From: Acidimicrobiaceae bacterium | Lineage (GTDB): Bacteria; Actinomycetota; Acidimicrobiia; Acidimicrobiales; Ilumatobacteraceae | Direction of reading: 5' to 3' | Length of the DNA: 64,000 nucleotides | NCBI GenBank assembly: GCA_020637295.1 | Contig: JACJWF010000001.1 | Span: 1-64,000 of the forward strand | Shown here: piece by piece, positions 25,281 through 34,055 of the stretch | How the letters are laid out: each line of letters begins with the position of its first letter | Position numbering within the stretch: the first letter of the stretch is position 1 | Notes under the pieces: model-generated | What the model was told of the DNA's origin: nothing | Databases searched by the model: none | What the model saw: only the letters and a program-made list of their open reading frames with translations | Position numbers and translations under genes: made by a program

Positions 25281-25347
25281 GGGGAGGGGTGGGGCGGGTG
25301 GAGCGGGGGTAGTGGGGGGGACGGTGGAGGAGGGCGGGGCGGGGGAA
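25281..25347 (+). other. Purine-rich G-run tract upstream of an acyl-CoA dehydrogenase operon
   Basis: The interval holds nine or more runs of three to seven G, beginning with GGGGAGGGGTGGGGCGGG. It ends immediately before the -10-like TAGGGT (25348-25353) of the next gene. The pattern satisfies a G-quadruplex motif on the coding strand, and strong strand asymmetry is obvious by eye. Function is untested. Confidence 0.55.
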
Positions 25348-25360
25348 TAGGGTCGCGGGC

Positions 25361-26590
25361 ATGGACTTCGAGATGCCTGCGGAGGACGATCCGCGCCGGC
25401 TCGCCGTACGCGCCTGGCTGGCGGAACACCCCTCCCCCACGGGGAAGGAACTGGCGGAGGCCGGGTACGTCGCGCCGCACTGGCCGGCGCCGTGGGGGCT
25501 GGACGCCGACCCGATCCACCAGCTGATCATCGACGACGAGCTGGGCCGGGCGAAGGTGCGCCGGCCGGTGAACCCGATCGGCATCGGCTGGGCGGGCCCG
25601 ACCATCCTCTACGCCGGCACGCCCGAGCAGCACCGCACCTACCTTCCGGGCCTGCTGTCCGGTGAGGAGTTCTGGTGCCAGCTGTTCAGCGAACCGATCG
25701 CCGGCAGCGACCTGGCCAACCTGGGGACCCGAGCGGTGCGCGACGGCGACGAGTTCGTGATCAACGGCCAGAAGATCTGGACCAGTGGCGCCCAGTACGC
25801 CAAGTACGGCATCCTCATCGCCCGCACCGACCCGGACGTGCCGAAGCACAAGGGCGTCAGCTACTTCGTCTGCCCGATGGACGCGCCGGGCATCGAGATC
25901 CGCCCGATCACCGAGATGACCGGCGGCCACACGTTCAACGAGGTGTTCTTCACGGACGTCCGCATCCCGGCGGCCAACCTCGTCGGCGAGCTCAACGACG
26001 GGTGGCGCCTGGCCAAGGTGACGCTGGGCAACGAGCGGGTCTCGCTGTCCACCGGTGGTGTCCTCTGGGGCAACGGCCCGACGGCGATGGAGATGATCGA
26101 CAGCGTCCGCGACCTCGGCCCGGTCACCGACCCGCTGCTGCGCCAGCGGCTGGCCCAGGTGTACATCGAGCACGTCGTGCTGGACCTGATCCGCCTCCGC
26201 ACCCTCACCGCCCAGCTGAAGGGCGAGCAGCCGGGCCCGGAGGCCAGCATCCGCAAGCTGATGGCCGACGAGCACGGCCAGCACGTGATGAACCTGGCCC
26301 GCGACCTGGTCGGCCCGGCGGCGATGCTGACGGGCGGTGACGGCACGGAGGGGTTCGTGCCGGGGACGGACACGAAGGGTCTCGGGCCGGAGAAGCCGGA
26401 GGGCGGGCTGCTGCACCCCGGCTGGTACGACGGCTTCTGCTTCAGTCAGGCCCTGACCATCGGTGGCGGCACGTTCGCCGTGCAGCGCAACATCGTCGGC
26501 GAGCTCGTGCTCGGCCTGCCCCGCGAGCCCGACGCGACCCGCGGGATGAGCTGGGCCGAGGCACAGCGGGTTCAGGGAGGACGGTCGTGA
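25361..26590 (+). CDS. Acyl-CoA dehydrogenase
   Basis: 409 residues. Signature segments are FWCQLFSEPIAGSDLANLGT, the FAD/substrate strand EIRPITEMTGGHTFNEVFFT and the C-terminal GGGTFAVQRNIVGELVLGLP. It oxidises acyl-CoA to enoyl-CoA using an electron-transfer flavoprotein. ATG 25361 follows TAGGGT by seven bases, so translation is probably leaderless. The stop overlaps the next start (GTGA). Two adjacent, coupled acyl-CoA dehydrogenase-like genes are reminiscent of the heterotetrameric FadE pairs of actinobacterial steroid degradation, although here the partner is of another subfamily. Confidence 0.94.
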   Translation: MDFEMPAEDDPRRLAVRAWLAEHPSPTGKELAEAGYVAPHWPAPWGLDADPIHQLIIDDELGRAKVRRPVNPIGIGWAGPTILYAGTPEQHRTYLPGLLSGEEFWCQLFSEPIAGSDLANLGTRAVRDGDEFVINGQKIWTSGAQYAKYGILIARTDPDVPKHKGVSYFVCPMDAPGIEIRPITEMTGGHTFNEVFFTDVRIPAANLVGELNDGWRLAKVTLGNERVSLSTGGVLWGNGPTAMEMIDSVRDLGPVTDPLLRQRLAQVYIEHVVLDLIRLRTLTAQLKGEQPGPEASIRKLMADEHGQHVMNLARDLVGPAAMLTGGDGTEGFVPGTDTKGLGPEKPEGGLLHPGWYDGFCFSQALTIGGGTFAVQRNIVGELVLGLPREPDATRGMSWAEAQRVQGGRS

Positions 26591-27711
26591 GCAACTCCCA
26601 ACTGCTGGCCCGGGCCCGCGCCGTCGGTGAGGTCGCGCAGGCCCACTCGGCCGAGGGTGAGTCGCTGCGCCGGCTGCCCGCCCCGGTGGTGGCGGCGCTG
26701 CGTGACGCCGAACTGCTGCGCATGGGGGTGCCCGCTGCGTACCGCGGGCCCGAGGTGGACCCCGTCACGATGCTGGCCTGCATGGAGGACGTCGCTCGCG
26801 CCGACGGCGCCGCCGGCTGGTGCACCATGATCGCCACCACCACGTCGTCGCTGTCGATGTTCCTCCCGCCGGAATGGGCCGGGCCGATCTTCTCCGACCC
26901 GGCCGTGATCACCGGCGGCGTGTTCGCTCCGAACGGCCGGGCCACCGACGAAGGCGACCACTGGCGTGTCGACGGTCGGTGGATGTGGGGCAGCGGCACC
27001 CAGCACTGCCAGTGGATCGTCGGCGGGGCGATGGCCGACGACGGCAGCCAGCACGTCATGTTCTTCCCGGCCGAGGACGTGACCTTCCACGACACCTGGC
27101 ACACCCACGGCCTGCGCGGCACCGGCTCGCTGGACTTCAGCGTGGAGGGCGCCAAGGTTCCGAAGGGCCGCAGCGTCATCCCCGCCAGCGGGGCCCGCTA
27201 CGTGGACTCGCCGCTGGCGGCGTTCCCCAACTTCACCCTCCTGGCCATCGGCGTCGCCGCGGTCACGCTGGGCATCGGCCGCCGGGCGATCGACGAGATC
27301 CTTGCGCTCGGGGTGGACAAACGGCCCCAGTTCAGCCAGCGCACCATCGCCCAGATGGGCACCAACCAGAGCGACCTCGCCCGGGCCGAGGCCCGCCTGT
27401 CGGCCGCCCGCGCCTACCTGTTCGACGAGGTCGGCCAGGCCTGGCAGGCGGTGCTGGCCGGTCAGCATGTGGACGTGGATCGCCGGGCGCGCATGCGCCT
27501 GGCGGGCGCGCACGCCGCGGAGACGGCGGCAGCGGTGGTGGACACCGCGTACACGATGGCCGGCGGCACGTCGGTGTTCGAGGCCAGCGCGCTGCAGCGC
27601 TGCCTGCGTGACGTGCACGTGGCCACGCAGCACATCATGGTGGCGCCGCGCCTGTACGAAACGATGGGCAAGCACCTGTTCGGCCTGCCCATCGAATCGT
27701 CGATGATCTAG
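26587..27711 (+). CDS. Acyl-CoA dehydrogenase-fold protein (possible group D flavin monooxygenase)
   Basis: 374 residues from GTG 26587, overlapping the previous stop by four bases. The N terminus LRRLPAPVVAALRDAELLRM, the block ARADGAAGWCTMIATTTSSL and the C-terminal GGTSVFEASALQRCLRDVHV resemble acyl-CoA dehydrogenase-like flavoproteins, including HsaA/HpaB-type hydroxylases that use reduced flavin. It lacks the typical FAD-binding 'SEP.AGSD' of true acyl-CoA dehydrogenases. A hydroxylase or a non-canonical dehydrogenase are both possible. Confidence 0.85.
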   Translation: MSNSQLLARARAVGEVAQAHSAEGESLRRLPAPVVAALRDAELLRMGVPAAYRGPEVDPVTMLACMEDVARADGAAGWCTMIATTTSSLSMFLPPEWAGPIFSDPAVITGGVFAPNGRATDEGDHWRVDGRWMWGSGTQHCQWIVGGAMADDGSQHVMFFPAEDVTFHDTWHTHGLRGTGSLDFSVEGAKVPKGRSVIPASGARYVDSPLAAFPNFTLLAIGVAAVTLGIGRRAIDEILALGVDKRPQFSQRTIAQMGTNQSDLARAEARLSAARAYLFDEVGQAWQAVLAGQHVDVDRRARMRLAGAHAAETAAAVVDTAYTMAGGTSVFEASALQRCLRDVHVATQHIMVAPRLYETMGKHLFGLPIESSMI

Positions 27712-27714
27712 CGC

Positions 27715-29046
27715 TCAGGAGCGCAGTTCGCGGCGGAACCGCCCGCCCATCCGGGTCAGCAGCACGGCGACGCCCACCAGCACCAGGCCGCACACGCTGA
27801 TCAGCAGCGGCACGCGACCCTCACCGGGGAAGAAGTGCTGGATGGCCCACGGCACGTTCACCAGCAGGCCGATGCAGCCGAACAGCGACATCAGCACGTA
27901 GCCGGGCGTGGTGCCGACGGCCAGTAGGGCGATCGCAGTGATCAGCCCGAGCGTCGTGGCCACGGCCACCGACTGGGCGCCGGTGATGGCCGCGCCCGCC
28001 ACCAGTGCGACACCACCGAACACCTGCAGCAGCACCGGCGTGCGCGAGCGGCCGAGCATCACGGGGGTCATCAGCAGCAGGGTGCCACCGAGCCAGATGG
28101 TGCCGCCCGTCAGCACACCCGCACGATCGGCGAAGTGGACGATCGTCGCCGGGGCCACCTGCAGGAAGCTGAACCCGCCGACGACCATCAGCAGCACGCG
28201 CTCGAAGCGAGGCAGCATGGAGGCGTTGCCGACGCCGATGGCGAGCACGCCGAGCGTCGTCATCGACGCCAGCAGCAGGCCTGGCCCGGTCCGGTCGTTC
28301 GACACCATCAGGCCGGCGGCGATCGCGCCGATGCTGCCCGTGACCGTGAGGACCCACGGGTCGGTGGTGAGGCGTCGGAGGCCTGCCGTAGCCACCACCA
28401 GCGACACGATCCAGAGGGTTGCTCCGCTGACGGTCGGCGACGTGATCATGCTCAGGCCCACGCCGGCGGCGACCAGCACGCCAGCAGCGGTGGTGCCTTC
28501 CTGCAGGGGCAGATGGCGGCCGAACCACAGCGCCCCGCTGATCGCAGTGACGAGGATGGCCCCGCCGAGGACCACCGAGCGGGTGCCGGTGGCGTCGAGC
28601 ACGTCGTGGGTGAACGTGCCGCCGAGGACGGCGGCGATGGCCGTGGCCACGGCCCAGGCGAAGCTGCGCAGCCGGAGCAACGCCGGATCGGCGTGATCCC
28701 GTACGAACGCGCCGGCGGCGACCAGCGCCATGGCTGCGACGCCCGTGATCAACAGCCTGGCGCCCTCGCCCATGTGCGCCCACCGCCGGCCGACCATCAC
28801 GGCGAAGCCAGCGACGCCCAGGGTGCCGCCGAGGTATCCGAGTGCCTCTGCCACGACGGGGATCCGGCGGCGCGGCCGGGTGCCCTCCAGGCCGGCTGGC
28901 GCCTCAACGGTGGCCATCGCCTCCTCCAGACGGTGCTGCTCGAAGTCGTGGATCGCATCCGCCTCGACCCGCACGATCAGCCCGGCGTCCACCCACCGGT
29001 CGAGGTCGCGGTCGAGCATCGGGGGCAGTGTCGGTGTACGCGTCAT
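27715..29046 (-). CDS. DUF2157-like multi-pass membrane protein
   Basis: 443 residues with about 14 hydrophobic helices after a cytosolic N-terminal region (LDRWVDAGLIVRVEADAIHD) that resembles the start of DUF2157 proteins. Role unknown; the family is found in many bacterial envelopes. Start ATG 29046 has a strong GAGGAGGG just upstream on the minus strand, unlike the leaderless genes around it. It converges with the acyl-CoA dehydrogenase gene pair with three bases between stops, and it diverges from the enoyl-CoA hydratase gene. Confidence 0.85.
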   Translation of the reverse strand: MTRTPTLPPMLDRDLDRWVDAGLIVRVEADAIHDFEQHRLEEAMATVEAPAGLEGTRPRRRIPVVAEALGYLGGTLGVAGFAVMVGRRWAHMGEGARLLITGVAAMALVAAGAFVRDHADPALLRLRSFAWAVATAIAAVLGGTFTHDVLDATGTRSVVLGGAILVTAISGALWFGRHLPLQEGTTAAGVLVAAGVGLSMITSPTVSGATLWIVSLVVATAGLRRLTTDPWVLTVTGSIGAIAAGLMVSNDRTGPGLLLASMTTLGVLAIGVGNASMLPRFERVLLMVVGGFSFLQVAPATIVHFADRAGVLTGGTIWLGGTLLLMTPVMLGRSRTPVLLQVFGGVALVAGAAITGAQSVAVATTLGLITAIALLAVGTTPGYVLMSLFGCIGLLVNVPWAIQHFFPGEGRVPLLISVCGLVLVGVAVLLTRMGGRFRRELRS

Positions 29047-29142
29047 CGCACCCTCCTCTCGGAGTGGTCTCCCACGCGCAGCGTCCCCCCGCCGGCGTTG
29101 CCGAGCCAGGGGCGATGGTCCCACCCGGCTACCGTTCGCGCC

Positions 29143-29922
29143 GTGCAGGCGATCTCACTCCATCAGGACGGCGACGTCACCGTGGCCACGCTGCGGCACC
29201 CCACCTCACCGATGAACGCCGTCGACGAACTGCTCCACGACGAACTGGCCGAACTGTGCAACATGCTGCGACGAGACCCCGGCGGCCGCGCGGTCCTGCT
29301 CACCGGCGAGGGCAAGGCGTTCAGCGCCGGAGGCGACTTCGACTGGTTCCCCACCCTGCGCGACCCGGCAGCGCTGCCGGCGTTGCACCGCGCCGCGAAG
29401 CAGATGATCTGGGACCTGCTCGACATCGACGTGCCGGTCGTGTGCGGGCTGAACGGCGCGGCGGCGGGGCTCGGTGCCTCGATTGCACTCCTGACCGACG
29501 TGATCGTGATGAGCGAACGCGCCGTCATCGTCGACCCGCACGTCAACGTGGGCCTGGTCGCCGGCGACGGCGGTGCGGCGGTGTGGCCGCTGCTGCTCGG
29601 CCCGCTGGCGGCGAAGCGGCACCTGCTGCTCGGCGAGCCACTGCGCGCCGACGAGGCCCTGCGGCTGGGCATCGCGGCAGAGGTGTGCCCGCCCGAGCAG
29701 GTGACGGAACGGGCGATGGCCTGGGCCCGCCGCCTTGCCGCCCAGCCACCGCTGGCGGTGCGCGGCACGAAGCAGGCCGTGAACGCCCAGTTGAAGCAGG
29801 CGCTGCTGACCAGTTTCGACGTGTCCACCGCGCTGGAGATGCCGTGCTTCCTGTCGCACGACCACGCCGAGGCGATCGACGCGATCAACGAGCGGCGGGT
29901 GCCGCACTTCGAGGGGAGATGA
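29143..29922 (+). CDS. Enoyl-CoA hydratase/isomerase family protein
   Basis: 259 residues, crotonase fold. The oxyanion-hole segments are LTGEGKAFSAGGDFDWFP and VVCGLNGAAAGLGASIALLT. The region following them (DPHVNVGLVAGDGGAAVWPL) has Asp in place of the catalytic second glutamate of classical hydratases, so an isomerase, hydrolase or lyase is possible. GTG 29143 follows TACCGT (29130-29135) by seven bases; no closer ribosome site is seen. The nitroreductase gene begins three bases after it. Confidence 0.9.
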   Translation: MQAISLHQDGDVTVATLRHPTSPMNAVDELLHDELAELCNMLRRDPGGRAVLLTGEGKAFSAGGDFDWFPTLRDPAALPALHRAAKQMIWDLLDIDVPVVCGLNGAAAGLGASIALLTDVIVMSERAVIVDPHVNVGLVAGDGGAAVWPLLLGPLAAKRHLLLGEPLRADEALRLGIAAEVCPPEQVTERAMAWARRLAAQPPLAVRGTKQAVNAQLKQALLTSFDVSTALEMPCFLSHDHAEAIDAINERRVPHFEGR

Positions 29923-29924
29923 CG

Positions 29925-30599
29925 ATGGAGCCGATGAACCCGGTGATCGACGCGATCATGACGACCAGGGCGATGCGCCGGTTCGCCGACCGGCCGGTCG
30001 CCGACGCCGCCATCGAGACCTGCTTGCAGGCCGCCCAGCAGGCGCCGAGCGGTGGCAACGTGCAGCCGCAGCAGTACATGGTGGTGACGGACCCGGCGCT
30101 GCGGGCGGAGGTCGGCCGTCTGTACCGGCTGGCGTACGACCGCTACGAGCGCTCACTGCCCGATCCGGGCGACATGCCCGACGAGCGGGCTGCAGCATCG
30201 TGGCGGCGCAACCGGGATGCCAGCCGGCACCTGGCCGACCATCTGGGCGACGTGCCGGTGCTCGTGCTGTTCCTCCAACCGATCGTGCCGTGGGGTGGGG
30301 AGGACGAAGAGGGCCCGCTGGACATCGGCCGGCTCGACGCCAGCGTCTACCCGGCCGTGCAGAACTTCTGCCTGGCGGCGCGTTCGCTCGGCCTCGGCAC
30401 CGCACTCACGACGGTCATCCGGATCCGCACCGACGAGGTCTTCGAACTGCTCGGCGTGCCGGCGCGCTCCGATGGCCGCCGCCGGTTCGAGATCGCCGCA
30501 CTGGTACCCGTCGGCCACCCGACCGGGTCGTTCGGTGTGGCTCCGCGCAAGCCGGCGGCCACCGTCACGCACTGGAACGGCTGGGGCTCCAGGAAGTAG
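29925..30599 (+). CDS. Nitroreductase family protein
   Basis: 224 residues. FMN-binding features include TTRAMRRFADRPVADAAIET near the N terminus, APSGGNVQPQQYMVV (FMN loop), and ARSLGLGTALTTVIRIRTDE in the second half. Members reduce nitro or quinone compounds or remove halogens (BluB/IYD-like) with NAD(P)H or F420. ATG 29925 is preferred because GAGGGGAG ends six bases before it; ATG 29919 overlaps the previous stop and is a possible alternative. It is co-transcribed with the enoyl-CoA hydratase. Confidence 0.88.
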   Translation: MEPMNPVIDAIMTTRAMRRFADRPVADAAIETCLQAAQQAPSGGNVQPQQYMVVTDPALRAEVGRLYRLAYDRYERSLPDPGDMPDERAAASWRRNRDASRHLADHLGDVPVLVLFLQPIVPWGGEDEEGPLDIGRLDASVYPAVQNFCLAARSLGLGTALTTVIRIRTDEVFELLGVPARSDGRRRFEIAALVPVGHPTGSFGVAPRKPAATVTHWNGWGSRK

Positions 30600-30629
30600 C
30601 GGGGCCGGCCGCGGAAGAGGGGCACCGGA

Positions 30630-31871
30630 TCAGCCGTCCAGGGCGTGGTTGCGGTCCTCCTCGTCCACGATCGCCCGCCGCACACCGGCCTCCAGGAGGC
30701 GCAGTTCCTCCTCCACCACCGGGCGGCGCTCGGGTGGCACGGCGCCGGCCACGTCCAGCAGCAGGTCGCGGAGGCGCCGGTCCACTTGCACCGACGTGCT
30801 GCCGCAGAGCCGGATCTCGTCCACCGCGAGTCGCACGATCGCCTCCCACGGCACTTGTGGCAGCGTCACCCGGCCGTGGGTGCCCGACGGCCACGGGGCC
30901 GTGCCCAGCAGGCGGAGCAGGTCGTGGATGCGGTCCAGCGCCTGCACCGCGGTGGTGGGGTCGTTGACCGCCGGCGACAGCGCTCGCTCGGCGATGTCGA
31001 CGAGTTGGCGGAACCCGTACCTGACGTCCTGCCGGTAGGTGCGCTCCGCGCCGAGGCCGACCGTGCGGACCATGGCCTGAGCACGATCGCCTGCGGTGCC
31101 GCCGTGCACCAGCAGCAGGGGAGCACCGACGGGAACGAAGTCGCCCACCGGCACGGCCAGCCGAACTCGGACGCCGACCTCGGTGGCCAGCCGGTCCAGG
31201 CGCCCCACCTCCACGTCGGTCAGCACGCCGGAGACGGGGGCCATCAGCACCTCGTCGGGCGCGCCGTCGGGCGGTGCGGCGGCCGCCGTGCCGGCACCGT
31301 GCACCGGGGCCAGGTAGTCGCGCTCGATCATCGCCCGGCTCTCCGTGCCGATCCGCCCGATGACGGACACCACCCGGATCGAACTGGCCGTGTGGTGCAC
31401 GTAGAGCACGAACACGACGACGCTGGCCAGTGCCCAGAAGAAGGCGAGTGCCACGGCGAGGCGGGGGACGAACGCAGTGGACCCGGCCTCGTCGCTGCGC
31501 ACGGCACGCAGGACGGTGATCGAGTACGCGAACGTCGCGGTGAACACGCCGAGCGACAACTGGCTGTACCAGTCGCGCAAGAAGCTGCGCAGCACACGCG
31601 GCGAGAACTGGCTGGACGCCAGTTGGAGGGCCACGATCGTGATGCTGAACACCAGCACCATCAGCGTCAGCGTGGAGCCGCTGACCATCGACAGCAGCAC
31701 CCGGGCACCGTCGGGGCCGCCCTCGAAGAAGAACTCGCCGACGGCGGTGCCGCCGTGGCGTTCCTCCCACTCGGGGATCACCAAGGCCTGGAGGATGGCA
31801 AGGGCCAGGAACACGCCCGGCAGGAACCACAGAGCGGAACGCAAGCGCTCCACGAACCGCCGGACGCTCAT
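30630..31871 (-). CDS. DUF2254 family membrane protein
   Basis: 413 residues. N-terminal half: four membrane helices (ALWFLPGVFLALAILQALVI, then TLTLMVLVFSITIVALQLAS, LGVFTATFAYSITVL and AVALAFFWALASVVVFVLYV). The segment LQLASSQFSPRVLRSFLRDW is the DUF2254 hallmark. C-terminal half is soluble and includes SPAVNDPTTAVQALDRIHDL, typical of the family. Function is not established. ATG 31871 follows a minus-strand TACGCT by seven bases. It is divergent from the cytochrome P450. Confidence 0.9.
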   Translation of the reverse strand: MSVRRFVERLRSALWFLPGVFLALAILQALVIPEWEERHGGTAVGEFFFEGGPDGARVLLSMVSGSTLTLMVLVFSITIVALQLASSQFSPRVLRSFLRDWYSQLSLGVFTATFAYSITVLRAVRSDEAGSTAFVPRLAVALAFFWALASVVVFVLYVHHTASSIRVVSVIGRIGTESRAMIERDYLAPVHGAGTAAAAPPDGAPDEVLMAPVSGVLTDVEVGRLDRLATEVGVRVRLAVPVGDFVPVGAPLLLVHGGTAGDRAQAMVRTVGLGAERTYRQDVRYGFRQLVDIAERALSPAVNDPTTAVQALDRIHDLLRLLGTAPWPSGTHGRVTLPQVPWEAIVRLAVDEIRLCGSTSVQVDRRLRDLLLDVAGAVPPERRPVVEEELRLLEAGVRRAIVDEEDRNHALDG

Positions 31872-31919
31872 GGTCCGCAGCGTACGTCCCAGGCGACGCC
31901 ACTGTGGTAAGTCCGCGGT
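31872..31919. promoter_or_regulatory. Divergent promoter region (DUF2254 gene / cytochrome P450)
   Basis: 48 bases separate the starts. The minus strand has TACGCT (31879-31884, gap 7). The plus strand has the weaker TAAGTC (31908-31913, gap 6). No Shine-Dalgarno on either side. Confidence 0.45.
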
Positions 31920-33116
31920 ATGACTGCTGCCGCCGACCGCCTCATCGCCGACCTGCTGGATCCGGAGTTCTACCAGGACGGGGAACGCATGCATGCGGCG
32001 TTCACGTGGATGCGGGCGAACGAGCCCGTCTACCGCGACCGGCGCAACGGGTTGTGGGGCATCACCCGCAACGACGACGTGCGCGACGTGGAGCGCCGCA
32101 GCACGGTGTTCTGCAGCGGCCAGGGGTACCGGGCCATCTGGTCACCGGAGGAGATCAACATGATCGCCCAGGACGACCCGCGGCACCGCCAGCAGCGCCT
32201 GCTGGTGCAGGGCGACCTCACGGGCGCCGCGGTTGCCGAGCGCAAGCCGGACATCGAGGCGCTGGTGGCCGAGTTGGTGGACGGGTTGGCGGCTACCGGC
32301 GAGGCGGAGTTCGTGGATGCGTTCTCCGGCCAGTTGCCGGCGCGCCTCACCTGCCGCCTGCTGGGGTTCCCCGAGACGATGTGGCGTGAGGTGAAGAGCT
32401 GGAGTGAACGGCTGATGCGCACGGACATGCGCGAGCGCGACGGGGAGGTCTTCCGCGACTTCTTCGACGCCAACATGGAGTTCGTCACCGCGCTGATGCC
32501 GATCGCCCAGGAGCGCAAGGGCTGCCCGGCGCACGACTTCATCAGCACCTGGGTGAACGCCGAGATCGAAGGCGAGCCGCTGCCGCCGAGCACGATCGTC
32601 CACGAGGTGGGTCTGTTCATCGCCGGCGGCGCGGAGACCACGCGCACCGCGCTCACTCACGGGCTGCGCGCCTTCGCCGACCACCCAGAGCAGTGGGAGG
32701 CGATGGCTGCGGACCCCTCGCTCGTGCCGACCGCGGTGGAGGAGGTCCTCCGCTGGGTGACCCCGCTCAACAACATGTTCCGCAGGGCCCTCGCGGACGA
32801 CGAGGTGGGCGGTCAGGAGATCCGCCGTGGCGACCGGATCATCATGCTCTACCCGTCGGCCAACCGCGACGAGGCCGTGTTCGACCAGCCGTTCCGCTTC
32901 GACATCACTCGCGACCCGAACCCGCACCTTGCGTTCGGCTTCGGCACACACCTGTGCGTGGGCACCAACGTGGCGCGGACGACGCTGGGCGCGGCGTTCA
33001 CGGCCCTGTCCCAGCGGTTCACCAACCTGCGGCCCGTCACCGAGCCGGACGTGGAAGCCAACATCTTCGCCCGTGCGGTGCGCAGCTTCCGGGTGGCCTA
33101 CGACCTCAGAAGTTGA
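31920..33116 (+). CDS. Cytochrome P450
   Basis: 398 residues, a soluble bacterial P450. The I-helix oxygen-binding motif is AGGAETTRTAL, the ExxR is in AVEEVLRWVTP, and the heme loop is FGFGTHLCVG with proximal Cys346. The sequence type is close to actinobacterial CYP125/CYP142-like or other steroid/fatty acid hydroxylases by general appearance, but I cannot assign a subfamily. Ferredoxin and reductase genes are not adjacent. The last 11 bases overlap the convergent gene for a coiled-coil membrane protein. Confidence 0.95.
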   Translation: MTAAADRLIADLLDPEFYQDGERMHAAFTWMRANEPVYRDRRNGLWGITRNDDVRDVERRSTVFCSGQGYRAIWSPEEINMIAQDDPRHRQQRLLVQGDLTGAAVAERKPDIEALVAELVDGLAATGEAEFVDAFSGQLPARLTCRLLGFPETMWREVKSWSERLMRTDMRERDGEVFRDFFDANMEFVTALMPIAQERKGCPAHDFISTWVNAEIEGEPLPPSTIVHEVGLFIAGGAETTRTALTHGLRAFADHPEQWEAMAADPSLVPTAVEEVLRWVTPLNNMFRRALADDEVGGQEIRRGDRIIMLYPSANRDEAVFDQPFRFDITRDPNPHLAFGFGTHLCVGTNVARTTLGAAFTALSQRFTNLRPVTEPDVEANIFARAVRSFRVAYDLRS

Positions 33117-33948
33117 TCCCCAGGCGGCTCGGCTCCAGGTTGCAGTCCACCAGGCCACGGGCGATGCCGCGGGCGAGCGTCAGGATCTGCGAGTTGGTGG
33201 GCGACGTGGAGAACTGGAACTCGACGATGTTCTGCAGGCCCCACTCCTCGAACACGGCGCGCCCGAAGCAGGCGGCTTCCTGATCGGAGAGCGCCGGTGA
33301 GGCCTTGGCGCCGAGCAACTCGCCGAGGTGTGTGGCCTGCTCGTCGGTGAGCTCCACCTCCACCGCGAGGTCGGGCACCACCTCGAGCTGGGTCTGCAGG
33401 TCCTCCACCTGAACGGTGAGGTCGCCGACCTGGCCGGTGAGCTCGGCGATCTCGCCCTGGGCGTCGGCCAGGTCGCCCGAGGTGGTGTCCAGGGACTCCT
33501 TCGTGGTCACCAGTTCGTCGGTGGTGCTGTCCAGGCGAGTGGACAGTTCGTCGCGCTCCTTGGTGAGGTCGTCGGCGTCGCCCGACGTGCCGATCCAGAG
33601 GAAGGCGAACACGATCGCGGCCACGGCGGCCAGCCCGGTGAGGATCCACGGCAGCGGCTTCCCCTTCGGCGCCGACGGTGCGGGAGCGCTCTGGGCGAGT
33701 GCCGGCGCGGGCTCGAACGAGGGCTGCACCGCCGGCTGCTGCAGCGTCGGTGCCATCGCGGCCGGGGCTGGGGCGGGCTCTGCCGGAACAGGCGCGGCGG
33801 GGGCCGCGGGAGGCTCCGACAGCGGGGCGGCGGGCATCGGTGCCGGCTGGGTGATCGGCGGCGGGGCGGGGACGACGGGCGGGGCGACCTCCGCGGCTCC
33901 CGCCGCAGGGTCGGGCTGGGGAGCGGATGGGTCGTACGTGTCGGACAT
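33106..33948 (-). CDS. Membrane-anchored coiled-coil protein with Pro-rich N terminus
   Basis: 280 residues, unrecognised. A Pro/Ala-rich cytosolic segment (1-95) precedes one membrane helix (WILTGLAAVAAIVFAFLWIG, about 98-117). A coiled coil (RDELSTRLDSTTDELVTTKE and EIAELTGQVGDLTVQVEDLQ) and a C-terminal domain with two cysteines follow (SDQEAACFGRAVFEEWG and GLVDCNLEPS). Topology suggests an extracytoplasmic domain that might be disulphide-linked. The start ATG lies seven bases after a minus-strand TACGGT. It overlaps the P450 tail-to-tail by 11 bases. Confidence 0.8.
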   Translation of the reverse strand: MSDTYDPSAPQPDPAAGAAEVAPPVVPAPPPITQPAPMPAAPLSEPPAAPAAPVPAEPAPAPAAMAPTLQQPAVQPSFEPAPALAQSAPAPSAPKGKPLPWILTGLAAVAAIVFAFLWIGTSGDADDLTKERDELSTRLDSTTDELVTTKESLDTTSGDLADAQGEIAELTGQVGDLTVQVEDLQTQLEVVPDLAVEVELTDEQATHLGELLGAKASPALSDQEAACFGRAVFEEWGLQNIVEFQFSTSPTNSQILTLARGIARGLVDCNLEPSRLGINF

Positions 33949-34055
33949 AACACGCACCGTAGTCGGAAGACGATGAGCCATACGGCTTTTTCGAGGGCAT
34001 GACTCGGTGCTCTCGGGAGGAGCGCCCGGGTGGATGCTCGCCCTAACATGCGGCG

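Noticed and set aside
23537..26416. A 959-residue reading of the acyl-CoA synthetase frame
   Set aside because: The first 416 codons are antisense to the acyl-CoA dehydrogenase at 25361; the family length and the -10 element support the start at 25168.
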